Shown here piece by piece: positions 53,807 to 63,374 of a stretch of 64,000 bases of DNA; the stretch's first letter is position 1, and each line of letters begins with the position of its first letter. The stretch covers positions 1 through 64,000 of the forward strand of contig BTQE01000002.1 in assembly GCA_036985715.1 (NCBI GenBank), written 5' to 3'. Under the pieces are notes generated by a model that worked only from the letters and a program-made list of their open reading frames with translations, searched no databases and was not told the origin of the DNA. A program made the translations under genes and the position numbers. This DNA comes from SMXL01 sp036985715. GTDB lineage: Bacteria > Bacteroidota > Rhodothermia > Rhodothermales > UBA10348.

Positions 53807-54964
53807 CTACAAATTGCCTCTTCGCTCCTGTTCGCGCTCGATGGATTCGAACAAAGCCTTGAAATTTCCTTTTCCAAAAGACTTAGCGCCCTTCCGCTGA
53901 ATAATTTCGTAAAACACGGTCGGGCGATTCTGAACCGGTTTCGTGAAGATTTGCAGCAAATACCCTTCGTCGTCGCGATCTACTAAAATCCCGAGGTTTC
54001 TGAGCGCGTCGATCTCCTCGTCGATTTCTCCGACCCGTTCGGGGAGACTGTCGTAGTAGTCAGACGGGATGAACAGGAATTCGACTCCTCGGTTCTGAAT
54101 ATCGGTGACTGTTTTGATGATGTTGTCCGTTGCCATCGCAACATGCTGGACTCCCGGACCGTGATAGAATTCAAGGTATTCCTCTATCTGGCTTTTCTTG
54201 AGTCCAGACGCCGGTTCATTGATCGGGAATTTGATGCGGCCGTTTCCGTTTGCCATAACCTTCGACATGAGGGCAGAATATTCAGTCGAAATATCCTTGT
54301 CGTCGAACGAGAGCAGGTTGATAAATCCGAGCACATCGGCATAAAAGTCAACGAAACGATTCATGTCTCCCAGGTTGACATTACCGACACAGTGGTCTAC
54401 GTAGCGAAGACCCGCTTCCCGTGGTTTCCACGGATCACTTGAGCGCTCGACGAATCCAGGCATGAAGGCCCCGTCATACCCGTCCCTCTGAACGAATGTA
54501 TGGACGGTTTCACCGTACGTGGAAATCGTTGCAGTAATTACGCGTCCATCATCATCTACCGCCGTGCGAGGTTTCTGAATTGGAGTGGCACCTCGACGCA
54601 CTGTTTCCTCAAAGGAGTAGACGGCGTCGTCCACCCAAAGAGCAATGTCTTTCACACCGTCACCGTGCTTAAGGACATGTTCTCCAATAGGTGAGTCGGG
54701 ATGCAGGGCAGATGTGAGTAGAAATCGAATCTTTCCCTGCTGCACCACATACGTGCATCGATCTCTGACGCCCGTTTCGAGGCCCTGGTAAGCCCTCAAT
54801 TGAAATCCGAACGCGCTCTGGTAGTAATGGGCGGCCTGCTGGGCATTACCCACGTAAAACTCAACGTAGTCCGTCCCATTTATGGGAAGAAAATCGTCGT
54901 GTGTTTCAGTAGAAGGGGCCCGGTTTTCATTAGAAAAAGATTGTGGTATAGTCGAAGTTGCCAT
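53807..54964 (-). CDS. hppD: 4-Hydroxyphenylpyruvate dioxygenase
   Basis: 385 residues from the ATG at 54964 (ATGs at 54973 and further upstream are possible). Converts 4-hydroxyphenylpyruvate to homogentisate with Fe(II) and O2. Two vicinal-oxygen-chelate domains are visible. The iron ligands are in YVDHCVGNV and GVQHVAMATDN (His) and VFYEIIQRKG (Glu). Family blocks IKFPINEPASGLKKSQIEEY, LLQIFTKPVQNRPTVFYEI and GKGNFKALFESIE are all present. It precedes hmgA in the same direction. 238 bp of the divergent gap to 55203 should carry its promoter. Confidence 0.96.
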   Translation of the reverse strand: MATSTIPQSFSNENRAPSTETHDDFLPINGTDYVEFYVGNAQQAAHYYQSAFGFQLRAYQGLETGVRDRCTYVVQQGKIRFLLTSALHPDSPIGEHVLKHGDGVKDIALWVDDAVYSFEETVRRGATPIQKPRTAVDDDGRVITATISTYGETVHTFVQRDGYDGAFMPGFVERSSDPWKPREAGLRYVDHCVGNVNLGDMNRFVDFYADVLGFINLLSFDDKDISTEYSALMSKVMANGNGRIKFPINEPASGLKKSQIEEYLEFYHGPGVQHVAMATDNIIKTVTDIQNRGVEFLFIPSDYYDSLPERVGEIDEEIDALRNLGILVDRDDEGYLLQIFTKPVQNRPTVFYEIIQRKGAKSFGKGNFKALFESIEREQERRGNL

Positions 54965-55202
54965 GTTCAGGATCATTTTGTGAAAGCCGGTCCACCCGGG
55001 ACGTATTTCCTGGATGCAACCCAAAATGGGCTCCATTTACACGGTTGCGGTTACGCTGCGTTCCAGAGTCCATTACGAATATTATACGGTTATGAATCCA
55101 TTGTGTCAGGTGGACCGAGACCACGGTGCATCCTGAAGGGAGAACAGACGTACCACGTCTCCAATTCAAGATCATCCACGTTCGACATTCTCTGTCACGG
55201 CA

Positions 55203-56312
55203 ATGCGAGTTGTGTTCTCGGTCATCTCATTCCTACCCGTTTTGCTGTTGGCCTGCGGAGATTCACCCGAATTTGTGGTCGACCGGATAGACATTCGACA
55301 GACCGGTTGGGACACACTCACCGTTCAGTTCGCTTTCGAAGAGAGAGCCTCGATCGGATCTACAAAGTCGGTGGTCCCAGACGATGTTCGAACTACCGTA
55401 TTCAGTGCTTCTTACGACACGCTGTATCGTGGGTCCGACAACGTAATCAGTATCCCGGATGAGGAGCTTGGAGACCAGGAAGCCATTCTTGTCGAAGTGT
55501 GCGGAGTTCTCAAGGAGCGCAGCGCCTGCGAACAACGTACCGTGATGGCTTCACCCAAGAAAATAGAACCCACGACCCAACTGGAATTTCCGCTGAGTGA
55601 TGCCTATGACCGAGGGTCGTTTCGCCTTGACTACCGCCTGTTTCGTCAGATATTCGGAAGTGACGAGTGGGAATCCATTCGCCGGAGGGTCAGGCCCGAG
55701 ACGTTTATTCTGGCATATGCTGACGCGAGTCCCGAAGATGCCGTAAAAATACCGGTTCGAAGGGCCCGCAATCGATTTAATCTGAGTCGGTATGACAAAT
55801 ATCGAGATTTTCGGTACCAGATAAAATCGCAGTTGATGGATGCGGATTCAGCGTCCGTCTCGTTTGATCTGTACGTCCGTCTCGCCTCTGAACCGGAGCG
55901 GATCGCCTCCGAGCATGTCGTTCTTCGGGCAAAGTCTCCGGAAGAACGAAGAGCAGAACTGAACAATCTCGTCGAGCTGGCGGGAAGTCAGATTCTGGAT
56001 CGATTGAAGAGTTTTCTTGGACTTCGAAGTGCTTATGTCTTTGTCAATGAGTGGTCCTATCAGCCGCTGGATAAAATTTACACTGCCGAAATTGAGCTGC
56101 ACTGGCAGGGTGGATTCAGGAGAGAATGGTTTGACATGATCGGACTGCTAACCGTTCGGGCTAACGGTACCGCCGCTCAGTATGAATGGATTCAGGGTAG
56201 TACGTCAGCGGCCAGACGCTGGGTGTCGCGGATGGACTCGACGACGGTTGTTCTCGAGAATCTCCGGCCGAATGCGGAGTTAAGGCCTCCCGAGGACGAA
56301 CGCAGGTGGTAG
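55203..56312 (+). CDS. Lipoprotein of unknown function
   Basis: 369 residues with a lipobox (LPVLLLAC, Cys18). The mature protein is beta-rich in the first half (RIDIRQTGWDTLTVQF) and then contains many Arg/Asp/Tyr blocks (RDFRYQIKSQLMDADSASVSF). The end, ENLRPNAELRPPEDERR, is polar. I do not recognise a domain. It is divergent from HPPD and precedes the AcuI-like gene by 106 bp. The signal peptide and lipobox make the gene call firm; the function is open. Confidence 0.75.
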   Translation: MRVVFSVISFLPVLLLACGDSPEFVVDRIDIRQTGWDTLTVQFAFEERASIGSTKSVVPDDVRTTVFSASYDTLYRGSDNVISIPDEELGDQEAILVEVCGVLKERSACEQRTVMASPKKIEPTTQLEFPLSDAYDRGSFRLDYRLFRQIFGSDEWESIRRRVRPETFILAYADASPEDAVKIPVRRARNRFNLSRYDKYRDFRYQIKSQLMDADSASVSFDLYVRLASEPERIASEHVVLRAKSPEERRAELNNLVELAGSQILDRLKSFLGLRSAYVFVNEWSYQPLDKIYTAEIELHWQGGFRREWFDMIGLLTVRANGTAAQYEWIQGSTSAARRWVSRMDSTTVVLENLRPNAELRPPEDERRW

Positions 56313-56381
56313 CCGGCCCTCTCTGCTATCGATCGGGAGAGGTACAAGTCTGCGGACCCTTATTATGAGCCGAGTCAATTC

Positions 56382-56423
56382 TGCTCCACCATGTTTGCTC
56401 CACCATGTTTGACGCGCCATGTT
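56382..56423 (+). repeat. 14-bp tandem repeat, two perfect copies and a decayed third, ending in a start codon
   Basis: TGCTCCACCATGTT occurs at 56382-56395 and again directly after at 56396-56409. A third, imperfect copy (10 of 14 bases) lies at 56410-56423 and contains the ATG of the AcuI-like gene. Each copy holds an ATG, but the first two are out of frame with the gene; the second opens a nine-codon frame and the first one of 27 codons. Confidence 0.85.
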
Positions 56424-57405
56424 CCATGCACTAATTCTCCACGACGACGAGCAGGGTTTCCGATCGTCCATTGAGGATCTTACCCTAGAAGACCTTCCAG
56501 ACGGTGGAGATGTGCTGGTGGAAATAGAGTATTCCAGTCTCAACTACAAGGATGCACTGGCCGTCACCAACCGGGGGAAAATCGTTCGGGCTGGTTTTCC
56601 GTTTGTGCCGGGTATTGATCTTGTAGGACGGGTGATCGAATCAGACTCGGACCGATTCGATCCGGGCGACGTGGTTGTTGGTACGGGCGGTGGACTGGGC
56701 GAATCTTACTGGGGTGGATACGCCGGGATGCAGCGAATTCATTCCGAATGGCTTGTGTCTCTTTCGGACTCATTGTCTGCTCGCGAAGCCATGATTATAG
56801 GCACGGCGGGCCTTACCGCAGCCCTTGCACTAATGACTCTGGACAAGCGTGGTGTGAGCAAAGACGCTGGGAATATCGTTGTTACGGGTGCGACGGGTGG
56901 AGTCGGGGTCTTTTCTGTTCTCTTGTTGAGCAAGGCTGGGTACAGAGTAACCGCATCTACCGGAAAGAGCGATGCTCACGAGTACCTCCATTCCATCGGG
57001 GCAGAGGAGGTGATCCATCGGGATATTCTAAGAGGGGGAGCCTCCAAACCGATGGACTCGGCCAGATGGGCGGGAGCCATTGATATAGTTGGAGGATCAA
57101 CGCTGGAAGCTGTCATTAGCCAAACCGACAGGCACGGTTGTATTGCAGCGTGTGGCAATGCGGGAGGTGCGGAACTGCACACATCTGTTTATCCATTCAT
57201 TCTTCGAGGGATCAACCTGTGTGGGATCGACTCGAATACGTGTCCGGTGCCTGACCGCGTGTTGGCGTGGGATCGCATTGCGTCACTGATTTCATCCAGT
57301 GAGCTGGAAGGGCTGAGCTCAACGATTACGCTCCCGGAGATCGCAGAGCAATCGTGGCGACTTCTGGCCGGGGAAATAACGGGTAGAACGCTCGTCGAGC
57401 TATGA
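56419..57405 (+). CDS. acuI: YhdH/YhfP-type quinone oxidoreductase, AcuI-like acrylyl-CoA reductase
   Basis: 328 residues. A zinc-free medium-chain dehydrogenase that uses NADPH; AcuI reduces acrylyl-CoA to propionyl-CoA. Typical blocks are VEIEYSSLNYKDALAVTNRG, FPFVPGIDLVGRV, GTAGLTAALALMTLD, VVTGATGGVGVFSVLLLSKA (Rossmann loop) and ITLPEIAEQSWRLLAGEITG. Length is normal. The start ATG lies inside the third copy of a 14-bp repeat. The gene converges with the M16 peptidase gene (11 bp between stops). The acuI symbol follows the family resemblance and is not proof of substrate. Confidence 0.87.
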   Translation: MFHALILHDDEQGFRSSIEDLTLEDLPDGGDVLVEIEYSSLNYKDALAVTNRGKIVRAGFPFVPGIDLVGRVIESDSDRFDPGDVVVGTGGGLGESYWGGYAGMQRIHSEWLVSLSDSLSAREAMIIGTAGLTAALALMTLDKRGVSKDAGNIVVTGATGGVGVFSVLLLSKAGYRVTASTGKSDAHEYLHSIGAEEVIHRDILRGGASKPMDSARWAGAIDIVGGSTLEAVISQTDRHGCIAACGNAGGAELHTSVYPFILRGINLCGIDSNTCPVPDRVLAWDRIASLISSSELEGLSSTITLPEIAEQSWRLLAGEITGRTLVEL

Positions 57406-57415
57406 GCGTGCTGTC

Positions 57416-60286
57416 CTATCGTTCGTTTTCCGGCATCAGAACCACCTGCACGTACCGATCCGTGTTCAGATATCTGTTGGCAACCTCCTGCAAATCTGAT
57501 CCGGAAATATCGTAGATCCAGGCAGAAGGTCCTTCCAGAATCGCAGATGCATCCATTCCGCGTTCAAGATAAAACTGAAGTCTATTCATCCAAAAGCCGT
57601 TCTCTCGGAGGCCCACTTCATGTTCACGCAAGGCCGATTCTCGGGCCTTCTGGATATCATCTTCATCTGGCGGCGCCGTTTTAAGGGCTTCGATCTCTCG
57701 GAATACTTCACCGATCAGCTCGTCCACACGATCTGGCGACATTCCAAATGAGATGGTAACCCGATACGATTCATACGGACGATCACTCATCGAACCCGTT
57801 ACGGAGACGCTGTATGTACCGCCCAAATCCTCGCGCAGGATTTCTCGCAGTCGGGTACGGAGGACATTGCTCAGGATTCCGAGTTTCCGTCTCTGGTCCA
57901 TAGACCAATCCGCCGGACCGGAGAAGATGATGGAGACCTGACTTTTGGGCTCTACTCCTTTGACGACCGTTTTGTTGATCACTCCAGAGGGCGTTCGAAT
58001 GCCGGTATCAACCCATGTTTCATCTCGCATGGTTGAAGGAAGACTCGCCAGATACGTAGTGAGAAACGGCTTTATGTCGTCTATTTCAAATGCGCCGACG
58101 AAGTAAAACGTGAAATCAGAAAAATCCTTAAACCGGTCGTTATAAAAGTCGAAACTCTCGGAGAGGGAGACCTCCCGGATGATTTCTTCCGACATTGGTC
58201 GAGCGCGGAAGTGATATTGTGCCATCGTTGTCGAAAGCGTGTCGCTGAACGCGATTTGAGGATTGGCTTTCATCGTTTCCAGGAAGCTCGACATCCGTGT
58301 GATATAAGAGGCAAAGACAACACTGTCAGCTCGCGGAGCAGTACCGTACAGGTGGGTTAGTTGAAATAGCGTTTCAAGGTCTTTCGGAGATGCGGAACCT
58401 GAAAAACCCTCGGACAGCGAAGTCAGTACCGGCGATACGCGTACGACTTTACCGGACAACTTTTTCCGGAGTTCAATAGGACCAAACGTGCCAACGCCGC
58501 CGCTCCCGATCAATTGAGATGCGAATATGGCCGATGCGAACTCGGAGTCGTCGGCCAGGGATGTCCCTCCGGGACTCGTCGCCATCATCAATATCTGGTC
58601 GTTTTTGAAATCGGTGGGCCTGAGAACGATCTTGATACCGTTCGAGAGTGTCATGAATGTGACTCCGATCTCTTCGTCCAAACGCTCCTCCGTAATTGTC
58701 CCCGGTGTCGGCATGTCCGGGAGAAGCGGTTCGTCATCCACCGTATCGACATACGCATCAACCTCGGCGCCGCTTACGGCCGTAAAAACCGCCTTGACTT
58801 CAGCGATGGTCGGGAGGGGATCTGATTCCTTTTCAGGGCCTGAGATAGAGACGACTTGATTGGTCTCGGTCATCAACGACGTCAGCAGTTGGTTAACTTC
58901 TTCGACCGGGATAGTGGGAAGAAGCTCACTGGTAAGTTGATATTCGTATTCGATACCCGGTATGGCCTCTGATGTCAGCACGTGACGAATGTATTCCGAC
59001 GCAAACACGGATGAGTTGGTTTTTTCCCGCTCGTTAAATGCGGTTTCTCTGCTTCGTAGCAACTGTGTTTTGGCACGCTGAAGCTCTGTTTCAGTGAAAC
59101 CGTGGATCTTTACGCGTTCTGCCTCTTCCAGGAGAGTTTCCAGCGCACGGGTATACTCCCCGTCCCTTACCAGGCCGATCAAACTGTAAGCCCCCCGGGT
59201 TCTAACAAGGCCTCCGTCATTCGAAAATGCAAAGATAAAAGGGGGATCAACCGATTGTGTCAGTTCTCCAAGACGTTGGTTAAACATCGCCGAATACAGC
59301 GAGGAGCGAAGACGCTGTCGATAAGAAGCACGCGTACCCTCCGCCCATGGCGGGTGTTTGTACATCACAGATACCAGCGCCGAGCTCGCCTCCGGATCCG
59401 ATTCGATCGTGTACAAAACTTCGTCATGAGATGGCACATCGTAAAAAATGCGCTCCCGCGGAGTATCCGATCCGGTCAGGTCCGAAAAAAGATCCTCAAT
59501 CAGACGCTCGATTCGATCCGTCTCAAAATCACCGACCGCAATGACGGTCATCAGTTCGGGGCGATACCAGTCGGTGTAATACCTGACCAGCGTTTCGTGA
59601 GAAAAAGTTTTCAAAAGATCGGGGTTTCCGATGGGGAGCCGATCTGCGTAGCGAGAGTCTTTCAGAATGATGGGCAGTTGGAGATCCTGGATGCGTGCCG
59701 CAGCGCCTCGACGTCGACGCCATTCTTCGATTACGACGCCTCTTTCTTTTTCGATCTCGGCGGGTTCGAACGAGAGACGGCCGGCCCAATCGCGGAGTAT
59801 TTGAAATCCGGTCTCAAGAACACCGACCGAATCAGTTGGCAGCTGCAGCTTGTAAACGGTTTCATCAAAGCTCGTGTACGCATTGATGTCCGGGCCAAAT
59901 TGCATCCCGATGGACTCCAGGTAATCGATCAGCTCCTGCTTCTCGAAATTCTGTGTACCGTTGAATGCCATGTGTTCGACAAAATGAGCCAGACCCAGCT
60001 GGTCATCGTCTTCCAGAATCGAGCCCACATTTACAACGAGTCTAAGTTCGGCTCGATTCTCGGGGCGCTCGTTCGAGCGGATCATATAATTCAATCCGTT
60101 CGGTAGTGAACCTTTCCGTACAAGAGGATCGATCGGAAGCAGTGTTTCGACCGCGTTCTCCATAAGCTCAGTTTGATCCTGAGGAGCGTTGTTCACGTCT
60201 ACCGGATCAACCGTGACAGGAGCTGAATAGTTGGAGCCGGCACAGCCGGCTAAGCCGAGAAGCAAGAGGGAAATAATGAACCGCAT
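57416..60286 (-). CDS. M16-family zinc metallopeptidase, lipoprotein
   Basis: 956 residues. Lipobox at Cys15 (LLGLAGC). The inverted zinc motif HxxEH is at His101, Glu104, His105 (AHFVEHMAFNG), with the third ligand probably Glu181 in EKERGVVIEEW. Two M16 halves of about 450 residues follow each other. The second half has no HxxEH, so it is structural, as in pitrilysin. The protease would act on short peptides in the periplasm or on the surface. It converges with acuI and is divergent from the GspE-N-like gene at 60674. Confidence 0.95.
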   Translation of the reverse strand: MRFIISLLLLGLAGCAGSNYSAPVTVDPVDVNNAPQDQTELMENAVETLLPIDPLVRKGSLPNGLNYMIRSNERPENRAELRLVVNVGSILEDDDQLGLAHFVEHMAFNGTQNFEKQELIDYLESIGMQFGPDINAYTSFDETVYKLQLPTDSVGVLETGFQILRDWAGRLSFEPAEIEKERGVVIEEWRRRRGAAARIQDLQLPIILKDSRYADRLPIGNPDLLKTFSHETLVRYYTDWYRPELMTVIAVGDFETDRIERLIEDLFSDLTGSDTPRERIFYDVPSHDEVLYTIESDPEASSALVSVMYKHPPWAEGTRASYRQRLRSSLYSAMFNQRLGELTQSVDPPFIFAFSNDGGLVRTRGAYSLIGLVRDGEYTRALETLLEEAERVKIHGFTETELQRAKTQLLRSRETAFNEREKTNSSVFASEYIRHVLTSEAIPGIEYEYQLTSELLPTIPVEEVNQLLTSLMTETNQVVSISGPEKESDPLPTIAEVKAVFTAVSGAEVDAYVDTVDDEPLLPDMPTPGTITEERLDEEIGVTFMTLSNGIKIVLRPTDFKNDQILMMATSPGGTSLADDSEFASAIFASQLIGSGGVGTFGPIELRKKLSGKVVRVSPVLTSLSEGFSGSASPKDLETLFQLTHLYGTAPRADSVVFASYITRMSSFLETMKANPQIAFSDTLSTTMAQYHFRARPMSEEIIREVSLSESFDFYNDRFKDFSDFTFYFVGAFEIDDIKPFLTTYLASLPSTMRDETWVDTGIRTPSGVINKTVVKGVEPKSQVSIIFSGPADWSMDQRRKLGILSNVLRTRLREILREDLGGTYSVSVTGSMSDRPYESYRVTISFGMSPDRVDELIGEVFREIEALKTAPPDEDDIQKARESALREHEVGLRENGFWMNRLQFYLERGMDASAILEGPSAWIYDISGSDLQEVANRYLNTDRYVQVVLMPENER

Positions 60287-60673
60287 AACAGTATGTCGTC
60301 GTGTGAAGAAGAAGGTGATGATCCGAGCATGGAGGATCAGTCCGGTTTCTTTCGTTTACGGGTCGAATGAGAAAAATCAATAAGAGCCACTATAGCCAAA
60401 GTAACGATTTGAAGAGTATCCCACGCGCTGTCATATACCATAGAGCTCGTTCGATCTATCGGATGGGTTAGGGAGCCTGAATGAGCTGGAAACCAGGGGC
60501 ACATTAATCAGAACCGGGATGGGTACGGAATGATCTGGTTACAGGACCCCAATTCCACGGAAACATACCCTGAAACGCTTACCTGAAAGTCAGTCGAAAA
60601 TTCTTAACAAATGGGCTAAAATACCGATACCAAGGAAGAATTCGGATGTTCTGGCTCAAATAGAAAAATCTCG
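60287..60673. other. Divergent intergenic region, 387 bp
   Basis: Lies between the M16 peptidase (minus) and the GspE-N-like gene (plus). I see no gene, tRNA, repeat or clear promoter in it. Base composition is like the rest. Confidence 0.6.
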
Positions 60674-61399
60674 GTGCTGGGTGTGTCTTTAAGGAATCTG
60701 ATTTTGTCTGGCGGTCGCCGTGCGAAATCTCAGGCGAATGAAACTACCCAGGGGGCGATATCCGATGATTCAAAAATTGGCAAAGTCCCTCGCTCAGACA
60801 CACCGTCGGAAGACCCCGTGCCAGTGAGTGAGCTGAAAAACCTTGACCATACGACTGCGGCAGCACTAAGAAGGCAGATTCTATCGGAAGATCAGCTTCG
60901 TACAATCGATTGTTCAGGTGAGAATTCAAGAATGATCATCACATGGAGGCAATGTTCTTTTGCATTTCCGGACGTCAGGGAACAGCTACAGAAACTTGCT
61001 GCAGAAATTTATGGCTTCCGCCCGGTTACCGTTTGTCAAATCGGGACGCTCATCTATAACAACAAGCTTCTCGACCTGTTGTCGAGCGAGGATTGGACGT
61101 CCTTGTTCGCATGTGGAGTTGTTCCTGTTATAGAACATGGACACTACCCCGACGTGGTTCGAAGGCATCTACTGGCAAGTTCTGATCCAGGATCACGTCG
61201 AGTTCGCGCGCTCTCGGACCGACTCATTCTTTCTGATATCGAATTCGTATTTGTCCCGGAGGAGGTTGTGAACACGGTCCAAAATCTTCTTATTTCAAAC
61301 ATGCCTGCTCTGAATGTCAATCCTGGTATTGCGAGAAACGGGGATACTCTAAAGCGAGAAACAACAACCCAAGATTACACGAGACGGCGCGCAGCCTAG
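60674..61399 (+). CDS. Stand-alone GspE N-terminal-domain-like protein
   Basis: 241 residues from a GTG; the first 55 are Ser/Thr/Lys-rich and may be flexible. From about residue 85, LQKLAAEIYGFRPVTVCQIG, then FACGVVPVIEHGH and DIEFVFVPEEVV follow the pattern of the GspE/MshE N-terminal domain. That region is also visible in the next gene, where residues 95-195 read SAASVYAFKQAGIDK, VLPVGID and ATHDPTRP. No ATPase motifs are present. It precedes the GspE/PilB ATPase by 39 bp in the same direction and may bind it or regulate it. The reading is by pattern, not by a database match. Confidence 0.6.
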   Translation: MLGVSLRNLILSGGRRAKSQANETTQGAISDDSKIGKVPRSDTPSEDPVPVSELKNLDHTTAAALRRQILSEDQLRTIDCSGENSRMIITWRQCSFAFPDVREQLQKLAAEIYGFRPVTVCQIGTLIYNNKLLDLLSSEDWTSLFACGVVPVIEHGHYPDVVRRHLLASSDPGSRRVRALSDRLILSDIEFVFVPEEVVNTVQNLLISNMPALNVNPGIARNGDTLKRETTTQDYTRRRAA

Positions 61400-61438
61400 G
61401 CCGGGACCGTCGAACCCACTTGATCATCACATTCGCTC

Positions 61439-63358
61439 ATGGAGCAAATCTCAGACAAAACACCAGATTTTCGAAATCGAGCGGAGGATCGAACCGCATC
61501 GAGTGCGAAGGGGAAAAGCCGGCTCGAAGCGATTCGACGAAAGGTTGCGTTCGAAACCGTTGCCAGTCGAGACCGGGTGGTGACTCGTCTTTTGGATAAA
61601 GGTGCGGTCAACGAAAATCATCTGGTATCCGCTTGGGAGGAGTGGAATCGACTTCATGAACAGCACATTCGTGTACCGTTTTGGCGTCTGCTCACAATAG
61701 ACGAAACGCTCGATGCCCAGGAAATTTATTCTGAAGCTGCGTCGGTGTATGCTTTCAAGCAGGCTGGAATAGATAAGATGGATGTGCTCGAGTTTATAGC
61801 CGAGCACCGCGAGAAATTCAACGACGAGATATGGGAGGAGATGGTCGAAGCCCACGTGCTACCGGTGGGAATCGATGTAGATAAGCGCTCAGGAGAAAAT
61901 ATTTGGATCTTTGCTACACACGATCCGACTCGTCCCGAAGTTCATCAGTTGATTCAAACACTTCAGTTGAAGCGATTCGAGTTGCGTTATTCGCCACTCG
62001 ATTTACTCGGATCGATCATCAGTGATACGTTTATATCGGTTAATCAGTATCTCGAGAAGCTGGAGGAAGTTCCACCCGTCTTCGACATGGGGATGGACTT
62101 CATTGAGGATGAGAACAGCGTAGATGACGATGCACTCGAGGCAGAAATCAATCGTTCGCGCCTCATCAATCTATTCGAAGCATCCCTCGTCGAGGCCGTG
62201 AAGAGGGGCGCATCAGACATCCACATCTTTCCCAATGATAAGGGCGAGATCGAGCTTCAAATGCGGATCGACGGTGAACTCGAGATGTGGCATATCGAAG
62301 ATGGGATTCGACCGGAGTCATTCCTGTCGGTCGTGAAGGACAATTCGATGAATGTCGATCGATTCGAGCGAGATTCAGCCCAGGACGGATACATCCAGCG
62401 ATGGATCGACGAGGTGCTCATTCGATTCCGCGTCTCCGTATTACCCATTGCCAGTGCCAAGCAGGAAATACACGCCGAAAGCGTCGTCATCCGAGTTCTG
62501 GACGATCGAAAGGTGATCACAGATCTCGGAAAAATTGGTCTTCTCGGACACGCGATGGAGCGATTTGACCACGCCATTCGCCAGCCGAACGGAATGGTGA
62601 TCCTGACGGGCCCAACCGGATCTGGCAAGAGTACCACGTTGGTGGCGGCTCTGTCCCAGGTTGTTACTTCAAAAGTGAACGTTCTTACCATCGAGGATCC
62701 GGTGGAATATCTGATTAAGGGAGTCCGCCAGATTAAACTGGGTGTTCGTCTGGGTCTTGAGAGCGCACTTCGCGCCATTCTTCGACACGACCCGGATATC
62801 GTGATGGTGGGTGAGATGAGAGATAGAGAAACCGCTGAGCTCGCAATAAAGCTTGCCAATACCGGCCATCTGACTTTTACAACGCTTCACACGAACGATG
62901 CTCCTTCAGCCGTATCACGACTTTTCAAGATGGGCATCGAGCCATTTCTGATCTCGTACGCGATTAACCTTGTCGTTGCGCAGCGACTGGTGAGAAAGCT
63001 TTGTAATACGTGTAAGCGCGCGGATGTAGAAGTAGAAAATGAAGTTCTTCGGCATCTCGGATTCACCGAGACGGAGATCGGATCGATGACGATTTATACG
63101 CAAGGAGATGACACAAGATGTGGTACCTGTAAAGGTTCGGGCTACAAAGGTCGGAGAGCGGTTGCCGAGACCCTCACATTTACACCTGCAATTCGGAGCA
63201 TCATCATGGAGTCTGGAGACATAGTGGATGAAAGTAAACTCCGAGACAAAGCGATCGAAGAGGGAATGCTGACGCTCAGCGACTGCGCTCGTCGAATTGT
63301 CATTGAAGGAGAAACATCGATCGACGAAATGCTTCGCGTGACGGGAAGCGCAATTTAG
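61439..63358 (+). CDS. GspE/PilB-type secretion or pilus assembly ATPase
   Basis: 639 residues. Powers a type II secretion system or type IV pilus from the cytoplasmic face of the inner membrane. Walker A is at 391-399 (GPTGSGKST), the Asp box at 418-424 (TIEDPVEY), Walker B at 451-461 (DPDIVMVGEMR), and the His box is TTLHTNDAPSAVSRLF. The zinc-type cysteines are Cys522/Cys525 (CNTCKR) and a later CGTCKGSGYKGR. The N-terminal domain (about 95-195) is longer and more divergent than in GspE. No other GspF, pilin or secretin gene is in the window, so which machine it drives is unknown. Confidence 0.94.
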   Translation: MEQISDKTPDFRNRAEDRTASSAKGKSRLEAIRRKVAFETVASRDRVVTRLLDKGAVNENHLVSAWEEWNRLHEQHIRVPFWRLLTIDETLDAQEIYSEAASVYAFKQAGIDKMDVLEFIAEHREKFNDEIWEEMVEAHVLPVGIDVDKRSGENIWIFATHDPTRPEVHQLIQTLQLKRFELRYSPLDLLGSIISDTFISVNQYLEKLEEVPPVFDMGMDFIEDENSVDDDALEAEINRSRLINLFEASLVEAVKRGASDIHIFPNDKGEIELQMRIDGELEMWHIEDGIRPESFLSVVKDNSMNVDRFERDSAQDGYIQRWIDEVLIRFRVSVLPIASAKQEIHAESVVIRVLDDRKVITDLGKIGLLGHAMERFDHAIRQPNGMVILTGPTGSGKSTTLVAALSQVVTSKVNVLTIEDPVEYLIKGVRQIKLGVRLGLESALRAILRHDPDIVMVGEMRDRETAELAIKLANTGHLTFTTLHTNDAPSAVSRLFKMGIEPFLISYAINLVVAQRLVRKLCNTCKRADVEVENEVLRHLGFTETEIGSMTIYTQGDDTRCGTCKGSGYKGRRAVAETLTFTPAIRSIIMESGDIVDESKLRDKAIEEGMLTLSDCARRIVIEGETSIDEMLRVTGSAI

Positions 63359-63374
63359 AGGCCGAAATCCAGGT

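Noticed and set aside
59102..60106. A 334-codon open frame antisense to the M16 peptidase
   Set aside because: Its sequence is arginine- and histidine-rich with no domain, and the opposite strand encodes a clear M16 protein over the full length.
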